Origin: Candidatus Dojkabacteria bacterium
Lineage (GTDB): Bacteria > Patescibacteriota > Dojkabacteria > SC72 > T1SED10-24
Assembly (NCBI GenBank): GCA_003560355.1
Contig: PWIP01000056.1
Location: 1 to 6,539 of the forward strand
Length of the DNA: 6,539 bases
Direction of reading: 5' to 3'
Shown here: positions 5,392-6,539 of the stretch, in pieces
How positions within the stretch are numbered: position 1 is the first letter of the stretch
How the letters are laid out: each line of letters opens with the position of its first letter
Program-made: the position numbers and the translations under genes
The notes under the pieces: generated by a model
Databases searched by the model: none
Seen by the model: the letters and a program-made list of their open reading frames with translations, nothing else
Told to the model about the DNA's origin: nothing

Positions 5392-6539
5392 ATGAATCAG
5401 AAAATAAAAAAAGAAGACGTTCCAAAAGTAGAAAGAATGAGGCATACTCTTTCCCATGTGTTAGCCCAAGCAGTCCTAAATCTCTACCCAAAAACAAAGC
5501 TAGGAATAGGACCTGCTATAGAAAATGGCTTTTACTACGACTTTGAATTTACAAAACCCATAACTGAAGAAGAACTTCCTAAAATAGAGGAAGAAATGAA
5601 AAAAATCATACAAAAAGATTTACCTTTAAAACAAGAATACAAAAATCGTGAAGAAACTATAAAATATTTCAAAGGTAAAAAACAAACATATAAACTTGAT
5701 TTAATAAAGGACATCCCCGATAAAAAATTTAGTTTCTACATTTCAGGAGAAAATAATTTTGTAGATTTGTGTAGAGGACCTCATTTAAATTCTACTGGAG
5801 AGATTAAAGCTTTTAAATTGACTAGAATGGCTGGAGCATACTGGAAAGGTGATGAAAAAAAACAGATGCTAACAAGAATATATGGTATTGGTTTTGAAAC
5901 TCAAAAAGAACTTAGGAAGTATGAAAATATGATGGAAGAAGCTGCAAAAAGAGATCACAGAAAATTAGGAAAAAGTTTAGACCTTTTTTCCTTCCATCAG
6001 GAAGGTCCAGGATTTGTCTTCTGGCATCCTAGAGGATTAAAATTAAGAGAAAACTTAATAGAATACTGGAGAGAAGTACATGAGAGAGAGGGATACGAAG
6101 AAATAAAGACACCTACACTTTTGGCTATGTGTGCTTGGGATAGGAGTGGACACACAGAAACATTCATAGATAAGATGTTTCTGGCTAAAACACATGAAGA
6201 CGAAGATATTTGCTATGCTTTAAAACCAATGAACTGTGATGGTGGAATGCTAATATTTAGATCCAAACAAATTTCTTACAGAGATTTACCCATAAGGATG
6301 GGTGAGCTAGGAACCGTTTACAGATATGAAAGAGATGGAGAAGTGCATGGATTAATGATGGCAAGAGAATTTACACAAGATGACGCTCACATATATTGCA
6401 CTCAAGAACAAATAAAGGACGAATTAAAAAAAGTCATAAAACTAGCACTAGAAATATATGAAACTTTTCAATTAGAACTCAGTCATATTGAATTTTCTAC
6501 AAGACCTGAAAAATCAATAGGTTCTGATGAAATTTGGGA
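5392..6539 (+). CDS. thrS: Threonyl-tRNA synthetase, N-terminal 382 residues (3' end outside window)
   Basis: Class II synthetase that charges tRNA-Thr and removes misattached serine. No TGS domain precedes the editing domain, which opens almost at once. Its putative site residues are H18, H22, C127 and H131, matching H73, H77, C182 and H186 of E. coli ThrRS, so proofreading is probably intact. The catalytic core follows: FWHPRG near motif 1; MNCDGG with C282 in the position of zinc ligand C334; RMGELGTVYRYE (motif 2); and FTQDDAH with H333 matching zinc ligand H385. The third ligand and motif 3 lie beyond the edge. NCDGG replaces the usual NCPGH. ATG 5392 is preceded directly by AGGGA, too close for a normal ribosome-binding site; ATG 5437 is an alternative but would begin just before the first editing histidine. 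The gap after rsmD is 31 bases with no terminator. Confidence 0.95.
   Translation, partial: MNQKIKKEDVPKVERMRHTLSHVLAQAVLNLYPKTKLGIGPAIENGFYYDFEFTKPITEEELPKIEEEMKKIIQKDLPLKQEYKNREETIKYFKGKKQTYKLDLIKDIPDKKFSFYISGENNFVDLCRGPHLNSTGEIKAFKLTRMAGAYWKGDEKKQMLTRIYGIGFETQKELRKYENMMEEAAKRDHRKLGKSLDLFSFHQEGPGFVFWHPRGLKLRENLIEYWREVHEREGYEEIKTPTLLAMCAWDRSGHTETFIDKMFLAKTHEDEDICYALKPMNCDGGMLIFRSKQISYRDLPIRMGELGTVYRYERDGEVHGLMMAREFTQDDAHIYCTQEQIKDELKKVIKLALEIYETFQLELSHIEFSTRPEKSIGSDEIW

Noticed and set aside
5358..5394. UGA recoded to glycine (Gracilibacteria/SR1 code), which would extend rsmD and the nucleotidyltransferase
   Set aside because: No long conserved gene here contains an in-frame TGA, although glycine is frequent and coded by GGN. 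The TGA codons fall at natural protein ends and at operon-style junctions.
1..6539. Defence island, prophage, insertion sequence, CRISPR array or other new multi-gene system
   Set aside because: All sizeable genes belong to known housekeeping families; I found no long direct or inverted repeats, no transposase or nuclease motifs, and no abrupt change in base composition.

Overview
The window is AT-rich (roughly a third G+C or less, estimated by eye) and every recognisable gene lies on the + strand in a tightly packed run of housekeeping genes. Several traits point to a small-genome bacterium of the Patescibacteria (candidate phyla radiation) type: a stand-alone DOT1-like small methyltransferase, a threonyl-tRNA synthetase without the N-terminal TGS domain, a short single-domain TrmH-family enzyme, and starts that mostly lack a Shine-Dalgarno sequence. 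This placement is inference from protein character, not from a marker gene or a search. TGA works as a stop here, so the UGA-glycine code of Gracilibacteria/SR1 is not indicated.

Layout. Bases 1-276 hold the C-terminal part of a class I SAM-dependent methyltransferase, cut by the window edge. Its frame continues past an in-frame TAA (274-276) to a second TAA at 340-342, and the extra 21 codons look like the missing last strands of the fold. At 365-844 is an RfaE2/TagD-type nucleotidyltransferase whose end overlaps tyrS (825-2042). A 42-residue one-helix membrane protein (2042-2170) follows, overlapping the tyrS stop by one base. It carries the only strong Shine-Dalgarno in the window inside its last two glycine codons. 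That site serves recG (2172-4139). Then come a TrmH/SpoU-family RNA 2'-O-methyltransferase (4143-4610) and rsmD (4614-5360), each 3 bases after its predecessor. Last is thrS (5392 to the window end), cut by the edge.

How the genes work together. From tyrS to rsmD the gaps are -1, 1, 3 and 3 bases, and thrS follows after 31, so 825-6539 reads as one transcription unit, probably also including 365-844. Its theme is translation (two aminoacyl-tRNA synthetases, two RNA methyltransferases) plus replication-fork repair (RecG). I see no convincing promoter, factor-independent terminator, T-box, tRNA, CRISPR array, insertion sequence or large repeat. I found no new multi-gene system. The points most worth a second look are the interrupted methyltransferase, the unlisted small membrane protein with its coupled recG start, and the N-terminal extension of RsmD.
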